A DNA stretch of 64,000 nucleotides, taken from NCBI GenBank assembly GCA_026416715.1, contig JAOAEQ010000007.1:1-64000 (forward strand). Reading direction: 5' to 3'. The notes beneath the pieces were generated by a model. That model was not told where the DNA came from. It did no database searches and worked only from the letters and a program-made list of their open reading frames with translations. This DNA comes from a bacterium (GTDB taxonomy: Bacteria; UBP4; UBA4092; JAOAEQ01). This document shows positions 39,897-48,843 of the stretch, one piece after another. Numbering within the stretch: position 1 is the first letter of the stretch; the number at the start of each line of letters is the position of its first letter. A program made the translations under genes and the position numbers.

Positions 39897-41444
39897 ATGA
39901 AAAGATATAAACCAATAGTTCTAATTATCTGTAGTGGGTGGGGAATGGGTAGGAATAAGCCTAATAATGCGATTGCGAGCGCTGCTATTCCCAATTTCAA
40001 TGCGTTTTTGAAGAGTTATCCCGCAACACAAATAACTAATCCTGCTGAACCTGTTCTGAGAACACCAGAATGGGCATATGTCAATGTAGGTGCTGGTAGA
40101 TTTATCGCTTCTGAATTGGTTAGAATCAATAATGCTATTCATGAGAGAAGTTTTTATACTAATCCGATATTAATTTCAGCGTTTAAGCGTGTTAAACAGG
40201 AAAACACCCGACTCCATTGTATTGGGTTAATATCAGATGCCGGAATTCATAGTCATCTAGACCATCTTTATGCGATATTAACGTTAGCGAAAGAAATAGG
40301 AGTGAAAAGTGTATATATCCATGCTATTCTTGATGGTAGAGATACTGTGGGTAAAACCGGAAAAGAGTATTTATCTGAGGTTGAGATGAAATTGAAAGAA
40401 TTACGGATAGGACAAATCGTAAGTCTAATAGGTCGGTATTATGCGATGGATAGGAACCAGCAGTGGGAACGTACACAGTTAGCGTATCAACTTTTTGTTG
40501 AACGGAAAGGATTAGCGTTTCCAAGTGCATCGAGAGCTATCAGTTATGCATATAAGCAGCAAGAGAATGATGAATTTATGTTACCAAAGGTGATAAACGA
40601 GCGATTTCAAAACCGACCTAGAAACTCGAATGATTCGAATTCTGGATCTGGAATACGAGATGGGGATACGGTGATAATGTTCAATTTTCGAGGAGATCGA
40701 CTGATTCAACTATTAACCAGTTTAACTGCAGATGAGTTTCCGTATTTTGCGCGGGGAAAAGTTCCGCAAGCAGAGTATATAACCTTAGCCCATTATGATA
40801 CTATAGATTTGGTTCCAGCGGTTTTCCCGAAACAAGAGATATGTAACTCGCTCGGTGAAGTTATTAGTAACCATGGATTAAGCCAGCTCCGACTCGGTGA
40901 GACCGAACGGTTTGCGCATCTAACCTATTTTTTTAATGGATTGCGACCGACTAAATTCGCTGGTGAAGATCGGATTCTGATACATTCGCCGAAAACCGAA
41001 ACGTATGCTTTAAAACCGGAAATGAGCGCGCGTAAAATTACGGAATCGGCATTAGTTCAGATACAGTCGGGGAAGTATGATTTTATTGTAATCAATTATG
41101 CGAATCTGGCGTTGGTTGCGAATACCGGTGATTTATCTGCAACTAAAAGAGCAGTTGAAACGGTTGATGAACAAATTGGTATAGTTGTTAATTCTGTTTT
41201 ATCGCAATATGGAGTTGTTATCATAACCAGTGAACTAGGAGGTGCTGAAGAAATTTCCGCTATTCGCCAACCACCGAATCATGCATTAAATTCTCCGTTG
41301 CCTTTTATCATTATCGGATTACAAGAACCAATTCAACTCCGTAATGATGGAACCATAGCGGATATTGCACCGACAATATTAGAACTCCTACAACTTCCAC
41401 AACCTGAGGAAATGACTGGAAAATCTCTGATGATTACCGCATAG
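39897..41444 (+). CDS. GpmI-family protein lacking catalytic residues (probable pseudoenzyme)
   Basis: 515 residues, full length for 2,3-bisphosphoglycerate-independent phosphoglycerate mutase and alignable throughout. The substrate-binding residues are kept: SDAGIHSHLDH, LDGRD, GRYYAMDRN and FNFRGDR. The catalytic side is not. Against the Bacillus enzyme: Asp12 is Ser13 (IICSGWG); the GNSEVGH loop with nucleophile Ser62 is replaced by a shorter TPEWAYVNVG; Asp403 and His407 are Ala405 and Asn409 (NYANLALVAN); Asp444-His445 are Glu446-Leu447; Lys336 is Arg. Only His462 of seven metal ligands remains. The frame is open and codon use normal, so it is probably expressed. A regulatory or phosphoglycerate-binding role is inference; a true GpmI is expected elsewhere. 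Confidence 0.85.
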   Translation: MKRYKPIVLIICSGWGMGRNKPNNAIASAAIPNFNAFLKSYPATQITNPAEPVLRTPEWAYVNVGAGRFIASELVRINNAIHERSFYTNPILISAFKRVKQENTRLHCIGLISDAGIHSHLDHLYAILTLAKEIGVKSVYIHAILDGRDTVGKTGKEYLSEVEMKLKELRIGQIVSLIGRYYAMDRNQQWERTQLAYQLFVERKGLAFPSASRAISYAYKQQENDEFMLPKVINERFQNRPRNSNDSNSGSGIRDGDTVIMFNFRGDRLIQLLTSLTADEFPYFARGKVPQAEYITLAHYDTIDLVPAVFPKQEICNSLGEVISNHGLSQLRLGETERFAHLTYFFNGLRPTKFAGEDRILIHSPKTETYALKPEMSARKITESALVQIQSGKYDFIVINYANLALVANTGDLSATKRAVETVDEQIGIVVNSVLSQYGVVIITSELGGAEEISAIRQPPNHALNSPLPFIIIGLQEPIQLRNDGTIADIAPTILELLQLPQPEEMTGKSLMITA

Positions 41445-41549
41445 TATTTGACTTCGTGTTTGAGTGCATTCTAGAAATTAAGTTTAAGGATAGAGTAAGT
41501 TATTAACTTTGGGCAGATATTATATCGTCTGGACTTGATAAATCGAGCT

Positions 41550-43241
41550 CTAACATTTAGGTTTGATTGTACTGAACAGGATAATTGCAACTAGGAAGAA
41601 AGTTATGAGGGAAAATATACTTACGCAATGGCTAATTTTTCGTATTGAAGTTTGAGTGAAAACTTGATTGATTTGATGGTTTCCAGATGAAATTGCGATA
41701 AGCATTAATCCATAACTATCAGTTTCAAAAGCATATTTAGTCCCATCAAGTTCAACCTGCCATCCCGGAAAATAAAATGTATTTAATCGAACCACGCTCG
41801 GTGATTCCGCGATAATAAACCAGGAACGATTTGTTCCGGTAATCGTTTGCGGTTGAATAACCATTTTCCCAGCAATAGTTGAAATCGGACTATCCGCAAA
41901 ACTATTCGGCATCCGATTGACAGTTTGCGGAAGATATTCATTGCTCATTGTCGTCCCGTAACTTTTTTGAACTGATTCGCAAGTCCAGATAAATTCCGGA
42001 GTTAACTCTGTTTCACGAACCGGGATACTACGGTGGTGTAAATAAATTGACGAAAGTAATATCGTTATAATTAGTGCTATCATAGCACTCAATTTTGGCG
42101 ATATATATTTCGTCCGGATTATATCGATAGTAGCACCACTTAATAATGTTAATGGTAAAGCGGTTAAGGCTAATAATCGCCAAGGATATAAAATATATTT
42201 CATCAAGGGAATGACCGCCCAAATGAATTTGCTTATCGGTAACATTAAAAAGATTAATCCGAGTAGTGATATCCAAGAGAACCAATACCATTGTTTCTTG
42301 ACAAGCGATAAATCCAACTTAGCGTTATTCAATATAAAAAATAATGAGATACATGAAAGTAGTATCGGGGCTAGTCCGAGTTGGAGCGACATTCGATTAA
42401 TTGCACCGGGTTCGCTGCCTCCCCATCCCCAACGGGGATTGACTAGGTCAACTAACGAAACAAAGTGGTTGCGATAATCCGCAGCGGTAACCAGATTTTC
42501 AACTGAAACGAATTGTTTTTCTGCTAATGCTGGAAGCCAGAAATAGGCGCTAAAACCTAAACCAAATAATAACCCTAGTAAGCAGTAAGTAGTAGGTGTT
42601 AGGAATTTTTTTCCCTTTGTAAAAATGAGAAAAATAATATAAACGAGCAGAAATGCAGTAAAGACCATAGCCATAATGTTATGGCTTAGGATGACTGCTG
42701 CATAAGATAAACTTGCACTAAGCAGATACCACGGAGTGAACTTTGTGTTCCCTTGCCATAATTTATAAAAGAAGAATAAGACCCAAGGGAAAAATGCAGT
42801 CGCAATGAATTCAGAAATATCTCCACGGACATAAACCTGTACCAGATGATAAGGGAAATAAACATAAACGATAGCAGCAACTAATCCAGCAAGGTTATTG
42901 TGGAGAATTTCTTTCACCCAGAAATAAACGCCAATACCGCCAAGCAGAAATCCGAGTATAACAGTTGCATGGATCGAATACACATAGCCCAATCCCGCGA
43001 GATAGAGTAAATAAGCTATGTAATATGCAAGTGGAGCATAAAAATTAAAAAACGGATAACCATATCCAAGTGCAAATGAAGAAACCCAGCGCGGTGGAAT
43101 TTGTCCTTCGTTAAAACATTGTTCTATTCCATAGAGCCGAAATAACGGAAAATACATATCATGAGTCAAGATAAATCCAGGAAGTAGTAATGGGATAATA
43201 ACGACGAAGCTAAATCCGATAATGATAAGAACCCACCGCAT
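41550..43241 (-). CDS. Polytopic membrane protein, PTPS-related/GT-C-like
   Basis: 563 residues with about 12 membrane helices and a C-terminal extracytoplasmic domain. The N-terminus has an HDMYFP segment after the first helix and GYPFFNFYAPLAYY, as in the 6-pyruvoyl-tetrahydropterin synthase-related membrane family (Pfam PTPS_related, from memory), which resembles GT-C lipid-linked sugar transferases. The aspartate in the first loop fits the GT-C catalytic position. The C-terminal part (PGWQVELDGTKYAFETDSYG) resembles YfhO-type domains. Probably a glycan-modifying enzyme; substrate unknown. It is downstream of the LivJ-type gene and separated from it by a long hairpin. Confidence 0.65.
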   Translation of the reverse strand: MRWVLIIIGFSFVVIIPLLLPGFILTHDMYFPLFRLYGIEQCFNEGQIPPRWVSSFALGYGYPFFNFYAPLAYYIAYLLYLAGLGYVYSIHATVILGFLLGGIGVYFWVKEILHNNLAGLVAAIVYVYFPYHLVQVYVRGDISEFIATAFFPWVLFFFYKLWQGNTKFTPWYLLSASLSYAAVILSHNIMAMVFTAFLLVYIIFLIFTKGKKFLTPTTYCLLGLLFGLGFSAYFWLPALAEKQFVSVENLVTAADYRNHFVSLVDLVNPRWGWGGSEPGAINRMSLQLGLAPILLSCISLFFILNNAKLDLSLVKKQWYWFSWISLLGLIFLMLPISKFIWAVIPLMKYILYPWRLLALTALPLTLLSGATIDIIRTKYISPKLSAMIALIITILLSSIYLHHRSIPVRETELTPEFIWTCESVQKSYGTTMSNEYLPQTVNRMPNSFADSPISTIAGKMVIQPQTITGTNRSWFIIAESPSVVRLNTFYFPGWQVELDGTKYAFETDSYGLMLIAISSGNHQINQVFTQTSIRKISHCVSIFSLITFFLVAIILFSTIKPKC

Positions 43242-43260
43242 TGTTTTATCCTAGAAATAA

Positions 43261-43334
43261 AAACCACAGATTGCCCAGAATTTGCCCATTTATTTGGATA
43301 CTGTGTAGGTCGTGCTCTGAGTCATCTGTGGTTT
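43261..43334 (-). terminator. Long-loop inverted repeat, likely terminator of the LivJ-type gene
   Basis: AAACCACAGAT (43261-43271) pairs perfectly with ATCTGTGGTTT (43324-43334) across a 52-nt loop. On the minus strand the 3' arm runs into TTTTTATTT, so it can act as a terminator. The ACCACAGA arms resemble the dispersed phrase at 55161. Confidence 0.6.
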
Positions 43335-43339
43335 ATTTT

Positions 43340-44461
43340 TTATTTAATTTGGACGAATTTCCCTTCTTTTACGATATAAACATACATAGCTTTATTGGTG
43401 GTATCACCATGTTCATCGAAATTAGTTATTCCGACTACGCCATTGAAATCTTTCGTTTCACGAATTGCTTTAACTACCGCTGCTCGGTCGGTTGTTCCAG
43501 CGCGTTTTATTGCGTCAATAATGATATTCGCTGCATCGTATGCAAAGGGTGCGTAGGTTTTTATGGCACCATATTTAGCAGTAAATTTATTGATAAACTG
43601 TTTTGCCGTTTCGACTTTATCCCAAGATGGAACTGAAAACGTTATAATTGTTCCTTCTGCTGCTTTTCCAGCGATATCAAGAAATCCAGGAACATATAAT
43701 CCATCGCCGCCCATAAATTGGGTTTGCATACCAAGTTCTTTCATTTGTTTTGCAAGTAATCCCGCTTCCGGATACATGCCACCAAAATAAACCAGATCCG
43801 GATTTTTGGATTTAATCTTGGTTAATATTGCCGTAAAATCACGGTCTCCTTGCGTTATTCCTTCAAATAAGATTTCTTTTAATCCTAATTGATGAACTCC
43901 TTTACGGAATTCTTCAGCTAACCCCTGACCATACTGACTTTTATCATGCAGGATAGCAATTCTCTTTTTCCCGAGTTCTTTAATTGCGAATTCCGCACCG
44001 AACGGACCTTGGAATGAATCCGTTGCACACATGCGAAATATTTCAGGGTATCCCTGTAACGTCAATTCCGGATTCGTTGATGATGGCGTTATCATTGCCA
44101 GTTGCGCTTCATGATACTTTTTCGACGCAGGAATAGAACAGTTACTGTTTAAATGGCCAACAACCGCTACCACTGTTGGGTCAGTGATGAGTTTTTGCGC
44201 AACGGCAACTGCTTCTTTCGGGTCATGTTTATCATCCATCGGAACAAGTTCGAGTTTTTTCCCCAGAACACCACCAGCAGCATTCGCTTCTTCTATCGCC
44301 ATTAATACTCCATTTTTCATATCAATCCCAATTTCTGCTTGGTCACCAGTTAAGGGTGCAGCGAATCCAATTCGAATAACATTTGTTTGCTGCTGTGCGC
44401 AACTGAAAAAGAATAATCCGATAAGAACAATGAAACCTATTACAATAATATTATTTTTCAC
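43340..44461 (-). CDS. Branched-chain amino acid-type ABC transporter substrate-binding lipoprotein
   Basis: 373 residues from a GTG at 44461, chosen because AAGGAGG ends 8 bp before it; the longer in-frame GTG at 44470 overlaps that Shine-Dalgarno. Residues 1-20 are a hydrophobic signal ending FFFSCAQQQ, a plausible lipobox. The mature protein is a type I periplasmic-binding fold of the LivJ class (IRIGFAAPLTGDQAEIGIDMKNG, VAVVGHLNSNCSIPASKKY, MITPSSTNPELT). No LivHMGF genes are adjacent, so its permease is elsewhere or it serves as a sensor. The ligand cannot be read from sequence. Confidence 0.9.
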   Translation of the reverse strand: MKNNIIVIGFIVLIGLFFFSCAQQQTNVIRIGFAAPLTGDQAEIGIDMKNGVLMAIEEANAAGGVLGKKLELVPMDDKHDPKEAVAVAQKLITDPTVVAVVGHLNSNCSIPASKKYHEAQLAMITPSSTNPELTLQGYPEIFRMCATDSFQGPFGAEFAIKELGKKRIAILHDKSQYGQGLAEEFRKGVHQLGLKEILFEGITQGDRDFTAILTKIKSKNPDLVYFGGMYPEAGLLAKQMKELGMQTQFMGGDGLYVPGFLDIAGKAAEGTIITFSVPSWDKVETAKQFINKFTAKYGAIKTYAPFAYDAANIIIDAIKRAGTTDRAAVVKAIRETKDFNGVVGITNFDEHGDTTNKAMYVYIVKEGKFVQIK

Positions 44462-44569
44462 ATTTTTCACCTCCTTGAGTGAATTTTAGGGTTATATGCA
44501 ACTGTAGAAAATTATATCATTATTTTCTTAATTTGCTCTAATTTCCTTTTCCCTTAGCTTATTTATTTC

Positions 44570-46318
44570 CTAGAATATTGGGCTTAATCTATATTGTAGA
44601 TTATAGAGTCTCGAATAGATACCGTTTGCATCGAGAAGTTCTTGATGGGTTCCTATTTCCGCAACTGTCCCATCTTCAAGTACAATAATCTTATCCGCAT
44701 GCTGGATGGTTGATAACCGATGCGCAATAATGATACTAGTTCGATTTGCGGTAAGATTTTTTAACGCATCTTGGATTAATAGTTCCGTTTCAGAATCAAC
44801 CGATGACGTCGCTTCGTCGAGTATCAGAATCGGCGCATTTTTTAGAATAGCACGCGCAATCGAAATCCGCTGTTTCTGCCCACCGGAAAGTTTAACTCCA
44901 CGTTCACCAATTACCGTATCATATTGCTGGGGTAACTCTAAAATGAATTCATGTGCATGCGCTGCTTTCGCAGCGGCGATGATTTCTGCTTCAGTGGCTT
45001 TTAAATTACCATATGCAATATTTTCTTTAACCGTTCCAGTGAATAGAAATACCTCCTGCAAGACCAGAGCGATTTTTGACCGCAGATAACTAACTGATAA
45101 ATCCCGTAAATCATAACCGGATAATGTGATTTTTCCTTCATTCGGGTCGTAGAATCGTGGGATAAGATTGATAATGGTAGTTTTTCCAGCACCGCTAGAA
45201 CCAACCAGCGCTACGGTCTCTCCGTCTTCAATTCGAAACGATGCATGCAAAAGGACCGGAAATCCGGGTTTATAAGCAAAGGTGACGTTATGGAATTCGA
45301 TATCATGTTTGGTCAATTTCGGTTTTTGTGCATGTTTAGTATCCTTAATATCAGGTTCAGTATCAATGATTTCATAGATTCGTTTTCCACCAACTGCCGC
45401 TCGTTGGACCGTGTCAACTACTCGCCCAAGTTGGAGTATTGGCCGATAAAAATATTGCAGGTATAAAAAGAAGGCAACCAGATTGGCAATAGATAATTGT
45501 CCGAGTAACGCGAGTTTTCCACCGTACCAAATAACGAGAATCATACCAATACTTCCAGTAAGTTCAACCAGCGGGAATCGAGTGGCAAGAAACCAAATCG
45601 TTTTCATCGTTGACTGATAATGGGCAATGCTTTTCTCTTCGAACCGTTCTAATTCGTATTCCTCCCGATTAAACGATTGGATAACCGAAATGCCGGAGAG
45701 ATTATCCTGCATTTTTGCGCCGATTTCAGCAAGTTTCTGTTGAGCAGCATGATATGCGGTATGGACTTTTTTCCCATAATTTCGAACCAGATATACAAGG
45801 ATCGGTATTGGAATCAAGGTGACTAATGCTAGTCGCCAATCAAGCCAGAATAGTATTGATGTCGCTCCGATGAAGAGAATAATTGAAGTAATGATATCCG
45901 GAATCGCATGGGAGATTAGCTCTTCAATCATTGCAAGGTCGCTAATCATTCGCGTAGTAATTTGTCCTGTCTGTCGGTCATGATAATATCGTAACGAAAG
46001 TTTTTGCAAATGTTCATATAGTTGAACGCGAATATCGGATAACGTGCCCCAACCAACCTGATGCGCTAGAAAAACGTTACCGAAACTGGCAAGCGCCCGC
46101 AGGATATATAATCCGAGTGCGAGCAAAGCGAGTTGATTTATCATTCCCCAGCCGGATTGACCGAGCGATTCCAGTTTCTGAATTATCGCAACAAGTTGTC
46201 GAACGACTAACGGTGCCACTAATTCCGCTGCGGTTAATATCAGCATACTTAATATCGCTAAAATCATTTTATGCTGATATTTACGCGCTTGATTGAGGAT
46301 ACGGAGGATATATGTCAT
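44570..46318 (-). CDS. ABC transporter, fused permease/ATPase (MsbA-like)
   Basis: 582 residues: six-helix exporter domain (about 15-310, with EX-loop sequence RYYHDRQTGQITTRMISD) and an ATPase with Walker A GSSGAGKTT, signature LSGGQKQRISIARAIL and Walker B ILDEATSSVDSE. Homodimeric exporters of this type move lipid A, lipids or drugs; near envelope genes, lipid export is plausible but not shown. Transcribed in the same direction as the flanking Eis-like and LivJ-type genes. Confidence 0.92.
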   Translation of the reverse strand: MTYILRILNQARKYQHKMILAILSMLILTAAELVAPLVVRQLVAIIQKLESLGQSGWGMINQLALLALGLYILRALASFGNVFLAHQVGWGTLSDIRVQLYEHLQKLSLRYYHDRQTGQITTRMISDLAMIEELISHAIPDIITSIILFIGATSILFWLDWRLALVTLIPIPILVYLVRNYGKKVHTAYHAAQQKLAEIGAKMQDNLSGISVIQSFNREEYELERFEEKSIAHYQSTMKTIWFLATRFPLVELTGSIGMILVIWYGGKLALLGQLSIANLVAFFLYLQYFYRPILQLGRVVDTVQRAAVGGKRIYEIIDTEPDIKDTKHAQKPKLTKHDIEFHNVTFAYKPGFPVLLHASFRIEDGETVALVGSSGAGKTTIINLIPRFYDPNEGKITLSGYDLRDLSVSYLRSKIALVLQEVFLFTGTVKENIAYGNLKATEAEIIAAAKAAHAHEFILELPQQYDTVIGERGVKLSGGQKQRISIARAILKNAPILILDEATSSVDSETELLIQDALKNLTANRTSIIIAHRLSTIQHADKIIVLEDGTVAEIGTHQELLDANGIYSRLYNLQYRLSPIF

Positions 46319-46391
46319 ATTCGAGAAAATTCAAAATTCCAATTTGGTGTGTACTGTATCCGTCGCACAAAGATTAAAACTTTCAATTTTT

Positions 46392-47576
46392 TTAGAAGTA
46401 ATCTAGAATATGGGTTGGTTTATCGAAGAATGCGGTGTTTAAGAACGACAATTTAGCAGGTCTCTTGATTTCCAATTTTCCATCAATCGCTAACTCTTCC
46501 GCTGACCGATAGCCGGAATAAAGCTCTGAAAATGTTTGTATGGTGCAACAGAACTCCGGCGTTTTTGTCGTTCTATGAATTGCTGCTTTACCCGCTTCAA
46601 TATCAAGTTCCCACGGACCGATATTCCAATCTCCGCAATCGTCTTGAATTGAAAAAATGACCTTGCCTTGTGCTTGTGGGGGATATCCACGGAGTTCAAC
46701 CGCTTTCTGAACATCAACTACCCGGAATTGAAAAACTGGTTCCATAGCGATTTTTGCGGAAAACGGTTCGCGAAAATGTTTCCAGAGTATTGGATAGTAT
46801 GGAGTAAATAATTGAAATCGGGAAATATTATTTGGCAACTGCTGCATGAATCCGAATAACGCTTTATACGCCGTTAAATTCAAACAAGCGAATTCTTTAA
46901 TGATACATTCGTGGCCGAATTCTACTCGATTATGGGTGCACAGGAGATATCCAATCGGTTCGCCGTTATCTTCAATAATATATCCTTGCCCTTTTTCTTT
47001 CATAATCTGCTCGATTTTTTTTATCCATAACTCTTTCGTTCGTTGAACGCAAAGATTATATTTCATCGCGTATTGCGAATAGATTTTATCTAAAAGCGGT
47101 ATTTCTTTTTCCGGTTCGCAATATCGAACTAACTTCTTCTCATCAAACGGTCGAATTCCATCTTGTTTAAATTCACGATATACATACCGATGCCCGCAGA
47201 GTTCCCAACCAAATTTACGATAGTATGCATGCGAAAATGGATAAAGAATCGAAGTCCATTGTTTATGTTCTCGCATATCACGCACACTATCCCGCATAAG
47301 CGCTCCCGCATATCCTTTTCCCTGACAATCTGCTCGAGTTGCAACTCCTCCAATACCGCCCATCGAAATAACGTTTCCGCCAACCCAGATTTTATACGGG
47401 ATTATCTGGATTATACTAACAATATGTTTTCCTTCAAATATCGCACGGGTATTCGATAATACCGAATTCTGCGCCCATTGTTGACCGATTTCTAAACCGG
47501 TTTTGTAGCTATTATTGTATATTTCTGCTATTAACTGTCGTTCCGATTCTTTAACCTGGCGAATGGTTGGGGTCAT
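46392..47576 (-). CDS. GNAT acetyltransferase, Eis-like
   Basis: 394 residues. The N-terminal GNAT domain has the acetyl-CoA loop ATRADCQGKGYAGALMRDS. A second degenerate GNAT domain and a C-terminal sterol-carrier-like fold (about 285-385) ending ILDYF, whose terminal carboxylate usually completes the active site, match the Eis architecture. Eis proteins N-acetylate aminoglycosides or lysines; the natural substrate here is unknown. FSHAYYRKFGWELCG is a typical family segment. Confidence 0.9.
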   Translation of the reverse strand: MTPTIRQVKESERQLIAEIYNNSYKTGLEIGQQWAQNSVLSNTRAIFEGKHIVSIIQIIPYKIWVGGNVISMGGIGGVATRADCQGKGYAGALMRDSVRDMREHKQWTSILYPFSHAYYRKFGWELCGHRYVYREFKQDGIRPFDEKKLVRYCEPEKEIPLLDKIYSQYAMKYNLCVQRTKELWIKKIEQIMKEKGQGYIIEDNGEPIGYLLCTHNRVEFGHECIIKEFACLNLTAYKALFGFMQQLPNNISRFQLFTPYYPILWKHFREPFSAKIAMEPVFQFRVVDVQKAVELRGYPPQAQGKVIFSIQDDCGDWNIGPWELDIEAGKAAIHRTTKTPEFCCTIQTFSELYSGYRSAEELAIDGKLEIKRPAKLSFLNTAFFDKPTHILDYF

Positions 47577-47626
47577 ACTTTATTTCCTTTCTTTGCGATC
47601 GTGAATTACGTGAATTAAATGAATAT

Positions 47627-48580
47627 TTATTTATCTAAAATACTTGGTAACGAAGTCTGTGCGATATATTTTCCCATCGTATAGAAATGGTTCATATGGT
47701 CTTGTCCGGTTTCACCAGCAAACTCGCGAACGTGGAAATTCCCTTGATCAACTGTAGATAATAACCGCATTGTTTTCCACGGTTCATCCAGAGATAGAGA
47801 AGAGGTGTCCTCGTGCTTCACGACACGTTGTAATCCAAGTTTTTTAATCAGAAAATCAGCGGTTTTTGTTGTGCTGGCATAGGTTTTCGGGTCAATCTGT
47901 GAATGGGTGATCCACATTGTTTTCTTACCTCGCACTGCATCTTGCGCGAACTGGAGAAACATTTGCATTTGTTCCGCTGGCGGGGTATGAGTTGTAGTAT
48001 CTAAACCTGCATGGATGGAATCGAGAAAAACCGTATCTGTTATTTTCTTATAATACGCCGGGACTTGCAGGATTTCTCGCATTGCGCCGAATCCTGCACT
48101 GAACGAGGTTAAACAGAGTCTGCCTAATCGTGGACGATGAACGATACTATTTTTATCCAACGTTTCCATAATTTCGGTCAACAACCGACCGAACTCTTTT
48201 TTATCTTTATATTTCGCTGTATATACTCCAGAGAGTCCGCGTAGCGGTATCGTTACCACCACTGCATTCTTACCGGTTGGATAAAAACTCTGTTCCACAA
48301 CCCAAGAGGCACCATGGAAATGAATTAGAAGATTAACGTTCTTCTTTTTCGCATGAAAATAAGGTGGAACATACATAACCCCGGTTGATAACGCAAAATG
48401 CTGACCGGGTAACTCGATTTGTTGTGGAGCGATTATGAGCGGTGCTAACGGAGTAGAGGTTGTCGTCATTATTGATTGCGTGGTACCATTCGACATCGCT
48501 TGACTAGTAGTAACATCAATTATTACGATGAAAAACCAGATTACAACAAAATTAAGTTGGGTAATTTTTCTTATTATCAT
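47627..48580 (-). CDS. Exported alpha/beta-hydrolase-like protein
   Basis: 317 residues with an N-terminal hydrophobic signal (about 9-28, ending SQA). LLIHFHGASWVVEQSF resembles the oxyanion HGG-type segment, and LTSFSAGFGAMREIL provides the nucleophile elbow Ser in F-S-A-G. DSIHAGLD and GQDHMNHFYTM are candidate acid and histidine sites. Probably a periplasmic esterase or similar; the substrate is unknown. It is upstream of the Eis-like gene by 50 bp. Confidence 0.65.
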   Translation of the reverse strand: MIIRKITQLNFVVIWFFIVIIDVTTSQAMSNGTTQSIMTTTSTPLAPLIIAPQQIELPGQHFALSTGVMYVPPYFHAKKKNVNLLIHFHGASWVVEQSFYPTGKNAVVVTIPLRGLSGVYTAKYKDKKEFGRLLTEIMETLDKNSIVHRPRLGRLCLTSFSAGFGAMREILQVPAYYKKITDTVFLDSIHAGLDTTTHTPPAEQMQMFLQFAQDAVRGKKTMWITHSQIDPKTYASTTKTADFLIKKLGLQRVVKHEDTSSLSLDEPWKTMRLLSTVDQGNFHVREFAGETGQDHMNHFYTMGKYIAQTSLPSILDK

Positions 48581-48607
48581 CTAAGTAATTATGATTACTA
48601 AAATAAA

Positions 48608-48684
48608 TGGCGTGCCCAGAGGGAGTTGAACCCCCAACCTATAGATCCGTAGTCTATCGCTCTATCCAATTGAGCTATGGGCAC
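48608..48684 (-). tRNA. tRNA-Arg (anticodon ACG)
   Basis: Cloverleaf on the minus strand: acceptor GTGCCCA (48684-48678) with TGGGCAC, D arm AGCTCAATTGGATAGAGC, anticodon stem ATAGA/TCTAT with loop CTACGGA giving ACG, and T arm GGGGGTTCAACTCCC-like. G discriminator at 48611 and an encoded CCA at 48610-48608. ACG is expected to be edited to ICG to read CGN arginine codons. Confidence 0.96.
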
Positions 48685-48766
48685 GTAAAAGAAATAAACG
48701 AAACTAAATAAATCTACGAAAAAGTAACTTTATTCTTTCGTTTTTACGGTTCTAACTTTACAAAAT

Positions 48767-48795
48767 ATTATACCACTATTACATAGTGTGAGCAA
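48767..48795 (-). promoter_or_regulatory. Promoter of tRNA-Arg
   Basis: Minus strand TTGCTC (48795-48790), a 17-bp spacer and TATAAT (48772-48767) preceded by TGG, an extended -10. It lies about 80 bp upstream of the tRNA. Confidence 0.6.
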
Positions 48796-48819
48796 TGAGA
48801 TTTACTTGCTAAAAAATCA

Positions 48820-48838
48820 AATTATCGATATGATAATT
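48820..48838. promoter_or_regulatory. Inverted repeat just before the TrpF-like gene
   Basis: AATTATC-GATAT-GATAATT, perfect 7-bp arms with a 5-bp centre, ends 5 bp before the ATG at 48844. No Shine-Dalgarno is visible. It could be an operator or a small hairpin at the translation start. Confidence 0.5.
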
Positions 48839-48843
48839 AGCTA

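Noticed and set aside
43241-43636. 131-codon open frame on the plus strand
   Set aside because: It is antisense to the LivJ-type gene and covers the long hairpin, with Cys/Phe-rich composition typical of a shadow frame.
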